Shown here: positions 1 to 11,871 of the stretch, piece by piece
Position numbering within the stretch: position 1 is the stretch's first letter
Layout: each line of letters opens with the position of its first letter
Assembly: GCF_000739615.1 (NCBI RefSeq)
Contig: NZ_BATP01000039.1
Coordinates: 237,109 to 301,108 of the forward strand
Source: Haloferula sp. BvORR071
GTDB taxonomy: Bacteria > Verrucomicrobiota > Verrucomicrobiia > Verrucomicrobiales > Akkermansiaceae
DNA length: 64,000 nt
Direction: 5' to 3'
Notes under the pieces: generated by a model
Databases searched by the model: none
What the model saw: only the letters and a program-made list of their open reading frames with translations
What the model was told of the DNA's origin: nothing
Program-made: the position numbers and the translations under genes

Positions 1-796
1 CCTGCTTCGCCCCACGCTGCGCTTCGGCCAGATTCAGCAGGATCAGCGCGTCCTTCGGCGCCTTGGAGTTCGCCAGCTTCAGCAAGCGCAGCACCTCGGC
101 ACTGTCGTCCTTGGCATCGGCCAGCGCCGCGAGGATGTTGTAGGCAAACGGGTGCTCCGGATAAGCGGCGATGGTGGCCTCGCAGAGCTGCTTGCAGAGC
201 TTCTCGCTCTCGGGATTGCCTTCTTCCAGCAGCGGCGCGCTGTAGCCTTGGATCGACTCGGGCACCATCGTGGCCGCTGGCTCCGGCAGCGCCTTGTCAT
301 CGCTCCACTTCAAGTCCGCGGCCTGCTCCTTGCTGACCTTGAGAACCGCCAGCAGGGTCTCCACCGCGGCCGCTTCTTGCCCGGTCTTGACTTGCACCTG
401 TGCCAGGCCGAAGCCGATATCCAGCCGCTGTGGGAAGCGCTTGAAGCCCTCCGCCGTCAGATCGCGCGCCTTCTTGCGCAGGCTCGGATCGACATCGGCA
501 TTGGTGCTGATGCTGCCGACTTCATCGCCGGTCTTCGGATCGCGGATCGAGGGCTCGCCCTTGTTCGCGGGCTTGGTTGAAAGGTTCGGCTGCTCGGCGA
601 AGCGCCACCAATAGTTCGAGGCCAGCGCATAGTAGTTCGGATTGGCCGCTTGGGCCGTCTCCGATTCAGCAAGGAACTTCACCATCGCCTCGTGGTCGCC
701 CGCCTCGCGGAGCTTCTGGAACTTGTCGGAAAATTCGTCGGCACGTGCCGCGAAGGGCAGGGCGATCAAGGCGAGCAGCAGGGACAGCCGATTCAT
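1..796 (-). CDS. Secreted TPR-like protein, partial (C-terminus outside window)
   Basis: The frame stays open from an ATG at 796 to the window edge, giving 265 visible residues and no stop, so the gene is truncated by the window. It starts with a clear signal peptide (MNRLSLLLALIALPFAARA, then DE). The mature part is helical and alanine/leucine rich. Its spacing suggests tetratricopeptide-like helical pairs, especially around residues 125-160 and 205-265 (segments such as YPEHPFAYNILAALADAKDD and LLKLANSKAPKDALILLNLA). No catalytic motif is visible. It probably acts in the periplasm as a protein-interaction scaffold, but the specific role is unknown. It is transcribed away from the sulfatase gene. 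Confidence 0.8.
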   Translation of the reverse strand, partial: MNRLSLLLALIALPFAARADEFSDKFQKLREAGDHEAMVKFLAESETAQAANPNYYALASNYWWRFAEQPNLSTKPANKGEPSIRDPKTGDEVGSISTNADVDPSLRKKARDLTAEGFKRFPQRLDIGFGLAQVQVKTGQEAAAVETLLAVLKVSKEQAADLKWSDDKALPEPAATMVPESIQGYSAPLLEEGNPESEKLCKQLCEATIAAYPEHPFAYNILAALADAKDDSAEVLRLLKLANSKAPKDALILLNLAEAQRGAKQ

Positions 797-1086
797 GGCG
801 CGCACCTTAGCACCGGCTTCCTGGAAAAGGAAAGGGCCGCTGGTCGGGTTTGAGGTGATTGTTGCGGACGAATTCGTTCGATGGAAGGCGACGAACCCAT
901 CCCGATGATCCACCCTGCATGGGCTTCCTCCTCCCTGCCTTTCTCCTGTTCGAATTCTGCCTTTCTCCACCACCCCGGGAATTCCGTCTCCTAGCGGGAC
1001 AAGATCGGCTCAGTGGCCCGCGGGCTCAGGGAGATACTGCCACGCTTTTGTGTGAGACCGCGCGGGAGATCCGGGTAGATCGTCCC

Positions 1087-2625
1087 ATGCACTTTCTCCT
1101 CGCAGCCATGGCCACAGTTCTGGCAGTGACGATGTCCTCCGGCATCGCCGCCCCGAATATCGTCTACATTCTCGCCGATGACATGGGCTACGGCGACCCC
1201 CACTACATGGGCGGCAAGGTGCCTACACCGCACATCGACCGCCTGGCAGCCGAAGGCATGCGCTTCACGGACTCGCACACCTCATCCTCCGTCTGCACGC
1301 CCACCCGCTACAGCATCTTGACCGGTCGCTACAACTGGCGCTCCACGCTCAAGCAAGCGGTGCTGCCCGGCAATGGCGAGCCGCTCATCAAGGAAGGCCG
1401 GACCACCGTCGCCAATCTGCTCAAGGACGCCGGCTACCGCACCGCCATCATCGGCAAGTGGCACCTCGGCCTCCGCTGGGGCAAGCTCGACAAGGCCCGC
1501 ACCGCGGAAAGCGGCCCCACCGAAGGCGAAGGCTGGAAACTCGACTACAGACAGCCCGTCAAGCGCGGCCCGCTCACACTCGGCTTCGACCAGAGCTTCA
1601 TCATCTCCGCCTCCCTGGACATGGCACCCTTCGTCTACCTGCGCAATGACAAGCCCACCGCCATCCCCACCGTCACCAAGACCTGGCTGCGCCCCGGCCC
1701 CGCGGCCAAGGACTTCGAAGCCGAAAACTGCCTCCCCGACTTCGCCTCTGAGGCCCGCAACTTCATCAAGAGTGCCGCGGCGGACAAGGAGAAGCCCTTC
1801 TTCCTCTACCTCCCTCTAACAAGCCCGCACACGCCAGTCGTTCCCACCGCGCAGTGGAAAGGCAAATCCGGCATCGGCAGCTACGGCGACTTCCTCATGG
1901 AGACCGATTGGGTCGTAGGCGAAGTCCTCGCCGAACTTGATGCCGCCGGCATCGCGAAGGACACCTTGCTCATCTTCACCTCGGACAATGGCTTCGCGCC
2001 GGCGGCAAAACTCGCCGACCAGCTCAAGCACGGCCACAAGCCGCTAGGCGACCTGCGCGGCACCAAGGCCGACATCTGGGAAGGCGGCCACCGCACGCCC
2101 TTCATCGTCCGCTGGCCCGGCCAGGTGAAGCCCGCCAGCACCTGCGCCACCACCATCTGCACCACCGACTTCTTCGCCACCGCAGCCGACGTCCTCGGCA
2201 AGGCCTCCTCCATCCCCGCGGACACCGCCGAGGACAGCTTCTCCCTCATGCCCCTCCTCAAGGGCGAGCCCACCTACTCCCGCCCCTTCACCATCCACCA
2301 CTCCATCAACGGCTCCTTCGCCATCCGCCAGGGCGATTGGAAGCTCTGCCTCTGCCCGGATTCAGGCGGCTGGTCTGATCCCAAGCCCGACTCTCCCGCC
2401 GCCGCCGAGGCCTATCCCGTCCAACTCTACAACCTCAAGGACGATCCCGCCGAGTCCAAGAACCTCGCCGACAAGGAACTCGATCGCGTCAAGGAAATGG
2501 CCAGCACCCTCGCCAAGGCCATCCGCGATGGCCGCACCACTCCCGGCAGCCCACAGACCAACGACGGCAAGCCAATCGAATTCCCCAAGCGTGTGAAGGA
2601 ACTCCTGCCCTTGCTGGCCGAGTAG
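1087..2625 (+). CDS. Sulfatase (arylsulfatase A-like), secreted
   Basis: A 512-residue type I sulfatase that hydrolyses sulfate esters, probably in the periplasm or outside the cell on sulfated polysaccharide. The N-terminus is a signal peptide (MHFLLAAMATVLAVTMSSGIAA). The metal-binding start ILADDMGYGD follows at about residue 28. The formylglycine site is C70 in CTPTR, the form matured by formylglycine-generating enzyme, and the second signature GYRTAIIGKWHLG is at 116-128. A later SDNGF motif supplies further metal ligands. The frame is open upstream, but the ATG at 1087 is chosen because it begins directly at the signal peptide. The substrate cannot be read from sequence. No maturase gene is in the window, so FGE would have to be encoded elsewhere. 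Confidence 0.93.
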   Translation: MHFLLAAMATVLAVTMSSGIAAPNIVYILADDMGYGDPHYMGGKVPTPHIDRLAAEGMRFTDSHTSSSVCTPTRYSILTGRYNWRSTLKQAVLPGNGEPLIKEGRTTVANLLKDAGYRTAIIGKWHLGLRWGKLDKARTAESGPTEGEGWKLDYRQPVKRGPLTLGFDQSFIISASLDMAPFVYLRNDKPTAIPTVTKTWLRPGPAAKDFEAENCLPDFASEARNFIKSAAADKEKPFFLYLPLTSPHTPVVPTAQWKGKSGIGSYGDFLMETDWVVGEVLAELDAAGIAKDTLLIFTSDNGFAPAAKLADQLKHGHKPLGDLRGTKADIWEGGHRTPFIVRWPGQVKPASTCATTICTTDFFATAADVLGKASSIPADTAEDSFSLMPLLKGEPTYSRPFTIHHSINGSFAIRQGDWKLCLCPDSGGWSDPKPDSPAAAEAYPVQLYNLKDDPAESKNLADKELDRVKEMASTLAKAIRDGRTTPGSPQTNDGKPIEFPKRVKELLPLLAE

Positions 2626-2682
2626 CAGGGGAGGGGAGCATTTCCCCTTTGATCCCGGCCCAATCTCCCGGAGTCTAGGGCC

Positions 2683-4836
2683 ATGCCGGCCAGCGGCACG
2701 ACCGATCCCATCCCCCTGAGCCGCGAGCCCGAATCCTTGGGCCCGGATCTGCGCCGTGCCCTGCGCGGCGTGGTGGCCTTCATGTTGCCGCTGCTGTTCT
2801 CGCTGCACAGCGGCGTCCGCTTCGATCCCGTCTTCGCCTGCATTGCAGCGCACACCATCTCGCTGGTCGATGTCCGTGGCGCCTACTCACTGCGCTTCGG
2901 GCTACTGCTGGCCATGAGCCTGATCCTCGCGGCGGCCACCGCACTCGGAATCGCGGGTGCCTATAGCCTTCCGCTGGCCCTGGCGGGCACCTTGGCCATG
3001 GCCGTGGCGGGTGGGCTCTGGCGTCACCTGAGTAGCGACTACGGGCCGGGTCTCGCAGTCTCCACCGGCCTGATGTTCCTCGTCTCCCTCTCGCTGCATG
3101 TCCCGCAGGCAGGTGCGATTCATCCAGCCTTGGGTACCCTCGCCGGGGGCCTTTTCGGAGTGCTGCTCCAAGTCATCGGCTGGCCCTTCCACCCGCAGCA
3201 TCCTCTTCGCCGCACTGTGGCAGAGAGCTGGCTCTCCCTTGCCACCTTGCTGGATGCCATGCTGCCAGAAGGCAAGGACCGCGCGGAGCGGATCACCGCA
3301 AAGCAAGCCGAGTTCCGCGCTACCATGAACCAAACCCTGGCCCTCCTTGCTCCCGAAGCCAGGCGCAAGGGCTCCTGGCAGCAGCGCCTCGAGCTGTTGA
3401 ACCTCGCCGCCGCTCGCTTTGCCGTCCGCATCATTGCCTTCAACACCGCATTGGAAGCCGCGATGGCGCGACCGACTTTCTCACCCTTGGTGCCATCCTT
3501 TGCACCGCTGCTCGACTCACTCTCGAATACCTCGCGCACCGTGGCCCTCGCCGTCGTCTCGCGGCAGCCCTCCCATCTCGCGGCCTTCGAAGTCAGGCTC
3601 ACGCGCTTGGAGAATCTCCTCGAAGTCCTGCGCTCCAGCTTGGAAGCGCATCCCGATGACGCCGCTGTGACCGGTCAGCTGGACGATATGCTGCGGCAGC
3701 TCGGTGAGCAGCTTCAGCTCGTCCACGAAGCACTGCTGGCCACCCTCGATTGTGCCGGCCAGCACGGGGCCTTCTCGCTGGAACTCGCCGACCTCCACTC
3801 GCTCGCCCTGCGACCTCTCGCCGCATCGCTCAACCTCAGCCGCAAGGTCGATCCCGCGCTCATTCGCTACACCGCCCGCATCGCCATCCTGGTGTCCATC
3901 GGCGTGGTGATCTTCAAGTGGCTCCAGATCCCGCACGGCTACTGGCTGCCTTTCTCCATGATGGTCGTCCTCCAGCCCGACTACGGCTCGACCCGCAAGC
4001 GCGCCGCGGAGCGCATGCTCGGCACCGTGGCCGGCGGCGTCATCGCCAGCAGCCTCCTCTGGCTGCATCCACCGCTGTGGGTTCTCCTCTCTGCCGCCGC
4101 CCTCACCATCGCGGCCTTCTCCTATTGGGTGAAGCGCGCCTACGGCATCGCCGTGATCTTCATCACCCTGAATGTCGTCCTCCTGTTAGAAGCTCACCAG
4201 CCCGTCACCCTCGCCGTCACCGCCGAGCGCCTCGGCTGCACCCTTGCCGGCGGCTTCCTCGCCCTCGCCGCAGCCTGGATCTTCTGGCCGGTTTGGGAAC
4301 GCCAGCGCTTCCCCGCGATCATGGCTCAGGCACTCGCGGCCAATGCCGCCTACCTCAAGGAAGTGCTCCAGCGCCTCAAGCAGGGAATCGTCTTGGACGA
4401 ATCACTCCTCATGCTTCGCCGTGCCGCCGAGTCCGCGAACAGCGAGGTCTTCTCCTCCCTGCGCCGCATGAATGCCGATCCCCGCAGCCGCCGCGACGGC
4501 CTCGAAAGCGCCGCCGCGCTCGCCAATGGCAACCAGCGCGTCACCAACGCCCTCTCCGTCGTCACCCTCCATCTCAACGACCAGCATAGCCGCCACCCCG
4601 AGATCTTGGACGAACTCCAGTCACTCGGCGCAGCCAGCTTCAAAGCCCTGCAAGGCCCAGCCACCCCGCAATCGTTGGAGAATATTCTAACAGAACTGGA
4701 AGCCGTCTCCCTCCCGCAGATCGATCCCGATCACCGCGACCCCTCCCGCTTCCGCGAACCGTGGGTCTTCCCCCAACTCTCGCGCATCCTCACCGAGATG
4801 AGCGCGATGATGCTAGCTGCCACACAGGAGCGCTGA
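2683..4836 (+). CDS. FUSC/YccS-like inner-membrane protein
   Basis: A 717-residue protein with the duplicated layout of the FUSC (fusaric acid resistance-like)/YccS-YhfK family. A hydrophobic block covers about residues 25-170, a long soluble helical region about 180-390, and a second membrane block about 395-535 contains the typical segment YWLPFSMMVVLQPDYGSTRKRAAERMLGT (read in pieces). A cytoplasmic helical C-terminal domain follows. Family members are linked to efflux of aromatic acids, but many, including YccS, have no proven substrate. The gene starts 57 nt after the sulfatase stop, so the two may be co-transcribed. A strong bidirectional terminator lies about 100 nt after the stop. Confidence 0.85.
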   Translation: MPASGTTDPIPLSREPESLGPDLRRALRGVVAFMLPLLFSLHSGVRFDPVFACIAAHTISLVDVRGAYSLRFGLLLAMSLILAAATALGIAGAYSLPLALAGTLAMAVAGGLWRHLSSDYGPGLAVSTGLMFLVSLSLHVPQAGAIHPALGTLAGGLFGVLLQVIGWPFHPQHPLRRTVAESWLSLATLLDAMLPEGKDRAERITAKQAEFRATMNQTLALLAPEARRKGSWQQRLELLNLAAARFAVRIIAFNTALEAAMARPTFSPLVPSFAPLLDSLSNTSRTVALAVVSRQPSHLAAFEVRLTRLENLLEVLRSSLEAHPDDAAVTGQLDDMLRQLGEQLQLVHEALLATLDCAGQHGAFSLELADLHSLALRPLAASLNLSRKVDPALIRYTARIAILVSIGVVIFKWLQIPHGYWLPFSMMVVLQPDYGSTRKRAAERMLGTVAGGVIASSLLWLHPPLWVLLSAAALTIAAFSYWVKRAYGIAVIFITLNVVLLLEAHQPVTLAVTAERLGCTLAGGFLALAAAWIFWPVWERQRFPAIMAQALAANAAYLKEVLQRLKQGIVLDESLLMLRRAAESANSEVFSSLRRMNADPRSRRDGLESAAALANGNQRVTNALSVVTLHLNDQHSRHPEILDELQSLGAASFKALQGPATPQSLENILTELEAVSLPQIDPDHRDPSRFREPWVFPQLSRILTEMSAMMLAATQER

Positions 4837-4935
4837 GATCTGGAAGGCCCACGAATCGGTGTGATCACCAGGCTTCACTCGCATCTCTCTTAACGCCGGA
4901 GGCGTGTCGGAGATTTTGCTCGGATTCCCCCAAGC

Positions 4936-4969
4936 AAAAAAACCGCCCCGGTCTCCCGGGGCGGCTTTT
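4936..4969. terminator. Bidirectional intrinsic terminator between FUSC-like gene and ppdK
   Basis: A perfect 9-bp GC stem (CCGCCCCGG at 4943-4951 with CCGGGGCGG at 4956-4964) has a 4-nt loop. It is flanked by CTTTT on the + strand and by seven T on the - strand. It can therefore stop transcription from both converging genes, and is best formed for the minus-strand ppdK message. Confidence 0.9.
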
Positions 4970-5018
4970 GAATCTCTTCAGCGGCTTCTGCTATGACCGC
5001 CGCTGGAAAGGCGCGCGA

Positions 5019-7865
<2,847 letters not shown>

Positions 7866-8212
7866 CTCTTGTTGTTGGAGTGGGGTTGGTCTTGGGAAAG
7901 GCGCGTGGAGACGGCGAAAAAGCCGCCGTACCCCCGGGCGCGGACGCGCGAGGCTAGCGACCAAGAAGCTTGTGTCAATGAACCAGTTCCGTCTGTGGAA
8001 CGCGTTGCAGGAGACCGTTTCCCACATGCCATCACAGCGGCAAATCACGCATCTCGATCCAGATCTCAAAAGACCTCCGCGATCGCTGCTCTCACCCAAA
8101 ACTGCAGCGCGGCGAAGGCAATCCCGGCGGGATGCTAATCTTCTCGGAACCAAAGGATAGTAACCTTTGGTGCAATAGCGGCCGCCTGAACGGGGTGATA
8201 GACCGGCAGACC

Positions 8213-9205
8213 ATGAAAAACTGTCTCTGTCTGCTCCTCGTGGGGACCTGCCTCGGCTTTGCCCAAGAGTCCGCCACCGTCGATCTTGCCGCCCGCCGTG
8301 AGTCCGTGGTCACGCTCAAGCAGCGCATTGATGCCCGCCAGAAGCGTCTCGACGAAGTCGCCGGCGAGATCCGCGACCGCTCGGCCAAGACCGACAAGAA
8401 GATCGAGGACCTCGTGAAAATGCTCTCTGGCCTGAAGGATTCGCAGGACTCCAAGCGCCGCATTTCCGACGTGAAGGGCGAGGCCGCCGCCGGGCTCAAG
8501 CGCCTCGTCGAAATCTACCGCACCGAGCGCCGCAACACCTTGGCGCGCCTCGCCAAGGATCCCGCCGCAGAGAAAGAAGCCCTCTCCACCGATCTCGCCG
8601 CCATGGACAAACTGGCCGAGAAGCGCATCGCCGACATCGTGGAATTGGTGAAATCAATGCCCGGCGGCACCGACGTCCAGAAGTACGAAAACGACGGCGA
8701 CACCTACTACGACAACGGTACCTACTACGAAAACAGCCGCATCAGCGAGGCTTGGCGCCAGAATCGCCGCGACAAGGTGGAGACCGAAAAGGCCCGCCGC
8801 GAAGCCCAGCAAGCCCTTGAAAAGGCCATCGCCGACCTCAGCGGTCGCCGCGATACCGCCAAGAACGCGGTGAACGCCGCTGGCCTCAGCGATGCGGAAA
8901 AGGAGATCCGCCAGCAAGAACTCGCCAACGTCGAGGGCATGCTCCAGCAGCGCAAGGCCCAGCTCGTCGAGGTCTCGCGCCCCGCTCTCACCCCGGAAGA
9001 ATCCGCCTCCAAGAATGAGGCCGACGACCTGAAGAGCCTTCTCGCCGAAGCCCGCAGCGACATCGGCAGCGACGTCCGGAAAACCCTCACCCTCTACCGC
9101 GAAGCCGTGGTAGAACGCGAAAACATCCGCGACCTCCGCGAAAACCTCGCCGCCCGCGAAAAGTGGCTGCAGGAAAACGACCCCGAGGCCAAGAAGGACA
9201 AGTAA
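8213..9205 (+). CDS. Secreted coiled-coil protein, unknown function
   Basis: A 330-residue protein with a signal peptide ([17 protein letters not shown], then QE). It is otherwise highly charged and helical, with heptad-like stretches at about residues 25-110 and 180-325, separated by a Tyr/Asp/Asn-rich segment ([17 protein letters not shown]) near 160-178. The start at 8213 is chosen because it begins the signal peptide. I do not recognise the family. A periplasmic coiled-coil spacer or envelope-associated protein is plausible. It is divergent from ppdK (about 350 nt between the starts, holding both promoters) and is followed by its own terminator. Confidence 0.8.
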   Translation: MKNCLCLLLVGTCLGFAQESATVDLAARRESVVTLKQRIDARQKRLDEVAGEIRDRSAKTDKKIEDLVKMLSGLKDSQDSKRRISDVKGEAAAGLKRLVEIYRTERRNTLARLAKDPAAEKEALSTDLAAMDKLAEKRIADIVELVKSMPGGTDVQKYENDGDTYYDNGTYYENSRISEAWRQNRRDKVETEKARREAQQALEKAIADLSGRRDTAKNAVNAAGLSDAEKEIRQQELANVEGMLQQRKAQLVEVSRPALTPEESASKNEADDLKSLLAEARSDIGSDVRKTLTLYREAVVERENIRDLRENLAAREKWLQENDPEAKKDK

Positions 9206-9245
9206 GCCCAACGGGACGGCCTCAGGCCCGACCTTCTTCCCTCAA

Positions 9246-9290
9246 CCCGTCCCCGGCGCCGACCTATCGGCCCCGGGGACGGGCGTTTCT
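9246..9290 (+). terminator. Intrinsic terminator after coiled-coil protein gene
   Basis: An 11-bp stem (CCCGTCCCCGG at 9246-9256 with CCGGGGACGGG at 9273-9283) is followed by CGTTTCT, about 40 nt after the stop codon at 9205. Confidence 0.75.
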
Positions 9291-9319
9291 GCCCATCGCG
9301 AAGCGGCTACCTGCCACTC

Positions 9320-9556
9320 CCACCCCGCGCTCCCGCCTCAGGCCCCTTGGGACCGCGAGGTCTCCGGCCTCGCCTCACCGGCCGAGCGAACCCACCACCA
9401 AAGCCCGCCCCCTTGTTAAGTGAATTCCGCCGCGTAGCGGCCTTGGACTGCGTGCAGCCTGCTGCCGCTTTCGGCAGGCAACCCTGTTGCCGTGAAGCAG
9501 CAGGAGAACTTCGTCTCCAGATCGGGAGCGATGCCGAAGCTAACCCTGCTTCCCCG
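9320..9556. repeat. Hairpin-rich dispersed repeat, copy 1
   Basis: About 235 nt, nearly identical to the copy at 10897-11134 and closely related to 9601-9800. It contains several small hairpins: GACC-GCGA-GGTC, GCCGC-GTA-GCGGC, TGCCG-CTTT-CGGCA and GGCAA-CCCTG-TTGCC. The last two sit inside an outer CTGCTG...CAGCAG pairing, so a Y-shaped structure could form in RNA or single-stranded DNA. Short open frames cross it on both strands but shift between copies, so it is not coding. Confidence 0.85.
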
Positions 9557-9600
9557 GACACAGGGCCTCCACCCCATCCCTCGTGCCCACCACAGTGCCT

Positions 9601-9800
9601 GCCCCACCGGGAGCGCCGCGGCACCGCCTCGCCTCACCGTTCGAGCGAACCCACCACCAAAGCCCGCCCCGCTAGCAAGTGGATCCCGCCGCGCAGCGGC
9701 CTTGGACTGAGTGCAGCCTGCTACCGCTTTCGGCAGGCAACCCTGTTGCCGTGAAGCAGCAGGAGAACCTAGTTTCCAGATCGGGAGCGACGCTGAACCA
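9601..9800. repeat. Hairpin-rich dispersed repeat, copy 2
   Basis: Begins GCCCCACCGGGAGCG and shares the core running from CGAGCGAACCCACCACCAAAG through the Y-shaped CTGCTaCCGCTTTCGGCAG hairpin pair to the CCAGATCGGGAGCGA end. Differences from copies 1 and 3 are mostly single substitutions, several of them in loops (for example GTA to GCA in the GCCGC hairpin loop). It lacks the upstream GACC-GCGA-GGTC hairpin. Confidence 0.85.
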
Positions 9801-10037
9801 AACCCACGCCCTCCCGTCATTGTAAAAGCTCGCAGCTCCCGGGAAGAGCTCGCGCATCGTGCAAAGCCTGGCCTTGCCATTTGCAGATGGAACACACTCA
9901 CCACGGCAGAGGATGCCCATTCATCCCCGCCCGGAGTCCCCGCGTCGGCTCTAATCTCCCCAACTGCTACGCTTCACTCCGCCATCCACCCGGCGTGCCA
10001 GCGCGCGGCTTGGCATCCCTCGTGCGAAGACATCCCC

Positions 10038-10337
10038 ATGAAGATCGTCCTCAACTCACGCACGATCGTCGGCCCGCAGCACGCTCAAGCCGCGGCCTTT
10101 GCCAGCGAATGGCCGCCCGGTAATCCGGTCAGCATTGAATGGATCGAAAGCTCGTCCAGCCGCTGCGTGCTTGCTGTTGAGATTCCGGAAGACCAGCCCG
10201 TCATCCTCACGGGTACCGTGGCACCCCTCGACGGTCACGATGCCCGTGGTCATCTTGAAATCGATCTCCGCGACAATTTGGGTCTCCCGCCCTACAAAGG
10301 CGAAGACGCAGACCACTGCGAAAACTCCTCTGTCTGA
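10038..10337 (+). CDS. Small hypothetical protein next to GNAT gene
   Basis: A 99-residue frame from ATG 10038 (MKIVLNSRTIVGPQHAQAAA) with no signal peptide or membrane segment. The composition is acidic and the middle is consistent with a beta-rich fold. I do not recognise a family. It ends 8 nt before the GNAT gene, which supports it being real and co-transcribed. The frame stays open a long way upstream through repeat sequence, so the start is inferred only from where coding-like composition begins. Alternatively it could be a spurious frame in a repeat-rich region. Confidence 0.45.
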   Translation: MKIVLNSRTIVGPQHAQAAAFASEWPPGNPVSIEWIESSSSRCVLAVEIPEDQPVILTGTVAPLDGHDARGHLEIDLRDNLGLPPYKGEDADHCENSSV

Positions 10338-10345
10338 ACCGAACC

Positions 10346-10807
10346 ATGTCGCCCGGCTCTTCCATTCCCTCGCTCGGCCATTGCCTCACTGATGCCGGGG
10401 TCACGCTCCGATTTGTGAGATTGATCGCTCCCACCGCTCTTGGACTTGCCCCCTACTGCCATTTCCGGATCAGGGTGGCTTCCCTCGACGTCGGGCACCT
10501 CAATCTGCGGTTGGGCGACAGCGAACACCTCCGCAGCGTGGTCGGCCACATCGGCTACGGAATCCGCCGCAGATTCCGTGGCCACCATCTTGCTCTTTCT
10601 GCGTGTCGGGCTCTCGCCCCCTTTGCGCGGCGGCTTGCTCCGGAGTGGATCTTGACCTGCGACCCTGCCAACCACGCCTCCCGCCGCACCCTTGAACGCC
10701 TCGTCGGAAATACTGGCGAGGAAGTGCCGGTCCCCCGGAACGATTCCCATTATCAGCGCGGTTCCCGGACCAAGCTTCGCTTCCATTGGTTCCCGGGATT
10801 CGCCTAG
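10346..10807 (+). CDS. GNAT-family N-acetyltransferase
   Basis: A 153-residue protein that matches a GNAT subgroup across most of its length. It has a beta-strand pair with GHLNLRLGDSEHL (about residues 49-61), then VGHIGYGIRRRFRGHH, the acetyl-CoA pyrophosphate-binding segment of the RxxGxG/A type in degenerate form. After that come a helix (ALSACRALAPFARR), then CDPANHASRRTLERL (the classic N-x-A-S-R-R-x-x-E motif) and a C-terminal EEVPVPRNDSHYQRGSRTK. GNAT enzymes transfer acetyl from acetyl-CoA to an amine; the acceptor is unknown. The gene sits inside the repeat island, 8 nt after the small gene at 10038. The N-terminal third is more degraded than the rest, so I cannot rule out early decay. 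Confidence 0.7.
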   Translation: MSPGSSIPSLGHCLTDAGVTLRFVRLIAPTALGLAPYCHFRIRVASLDVGHLNLRLGDSEHLRSVVGHIGYGIRRRFRGHHLALSACRALAPFARRLAPEWILTCDPANHASRRTLERLVGNTGEEVPVPRNDSHYQRGSRTKLRFHWFPGFA

Positions 10808-10850
10808 CTGTGCGTCTGCCGCCATCTTCCGTGCACACCGCATTTGCAGC

Positions 10851-11134
10851 CCCACCGGGACAGCGTGGCAGCGCCTCGCTTCACCGCTCGAGCCAACCAC
10901 CCCGCGTTCCCGCATCAGGCCTCCTGGGACCGCGAGGTCTCCCGCCTCGCCTCACCGGTCGGGCGAACCCACCACCAAAGCTCGCCTCCTTATCAAGTGG
11001 ATCCCGCCGCGTAGCGGCCTTGGACTGCGTGCAGCCTGCTGCCGCTTTCGGCAGGCAACCCAGTTGCCGTGAAGCAGCAGGAGAACCTCGTTTCCAGATC
11101 GGGAGCGATGCCGAAGCAAACCCTGCCTCCCGGG
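10851..11134. repeat. Hairpin-rich dispersed repeat, copy 3 (with extra half-module)
   Basis: The part 10897-11134 is nearly identical to 9320-9556. It is preceded by an extra half-module (10851-10896) that matches the start of copy 2 (GCCCCACCGGGA..., CGCCTCGCTTCACCG). The copies therefore appear to be built from two modules that occur in different combinations, which points to repeated duplication or recombination. The same small hairpins are kept. Confidence 0.85.
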
Positions 11135-11860
11135 AACGCGGAGCCTCCAGCCCTCTTGCTCACGCTATCTCCTTTGCCCTGCGAGCCACGGGAAATCGTG
11201 CCAATTCAAGACCCGGCCTCGTATCAAAACTAGCTGCCTTCTCCCGCCACAAAGGGGCATCCTATCGTAGCCCGGGCATCGCCCGGGGAGGTCATGCGTC
11301 GACGATTTTCGAGCCCTGAAAGGGCGAGCTAATCCGAGAAATCGCCGCCCTCGGATCGCGCTTCGGCAATCTCGTGCCAGCCGCCATCCTCTTTGCCGCT
11401 TCACCGAAACTCCGCTCCATCTGAATGGGCTTGGTTCTCGCATTTTAACATCGCGGCCGCAGGGCCTTCGATAAGTTCCGGAGCCCACCTCCATCCAAAC
11501 TATCTCTCAAAACCCGACAGCCACGCTCACCTAAAAACGGTTCTCCGTCAGGTTTGCTGATGGATTCCAACCGCAGCCGAATCGGACTCACGAAGATAAA
11601 GACAAGAGTCTCATTTTCTACCTTCGGCACCTTCCTCGCCGACCACCGCTTCATTCCTCTTTCCTAACCCATCCATCGGATCCATCCCGGTCTCAATCTT
11701 CTTCATCTACGTGCATCCCGTTCATCTGCGGTTGAATGGCTGTTCCGGAACCCACCAGCAGATCTGACGGAGACGCTCAAAAAAGCGCCCGTGTCGCCCG
11801 TCTCCAGCGCTCGCTAGTTTTCCACCTTGAGAGGCACGAAGTGCCCCCAAACCAAACCAG
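11135..11860. other. Non-coding stretch with a double-hairpin element and half of a dispersed repeat
   Basis: No convincing gene. It holds two small perfect hairpins, CCCGGGC-ATC-GCCCGGG (11271-11287) and GCCCT-GAA-AGGGC (11313-11325). The arrangement is like short interspersed elements I have seen in Planctomycetes/Verrucomicrobia genomes. It also holds a stretch at 11702-11733 related to the repeat at 12799-12831. Short open frames on both strands have no coding character. Confidence 0.5.
11702..11733. repeat. Half-copy of TTCATCYRYG dispersed element (left of terminase-like gene)
   Basis: TTCATCTACGTGCATCCCG and then TTCATCTGCGGTT aligns in direct orientation with 12799-12831 (TTCATCCGTGG..., CATCCGTGGTT). 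The two copies bracket the terminase-like gene, about 1.1 kb apart. Confidence 0.5.
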
Positions 11861-11871
11861 CGATGCACCAC

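Noticed and set aside
10292..10915. A 207-codon - strand frame across the GNAT gene
   Set aside because: It is antisense to the GNAT motifs and shows no domain of its own.
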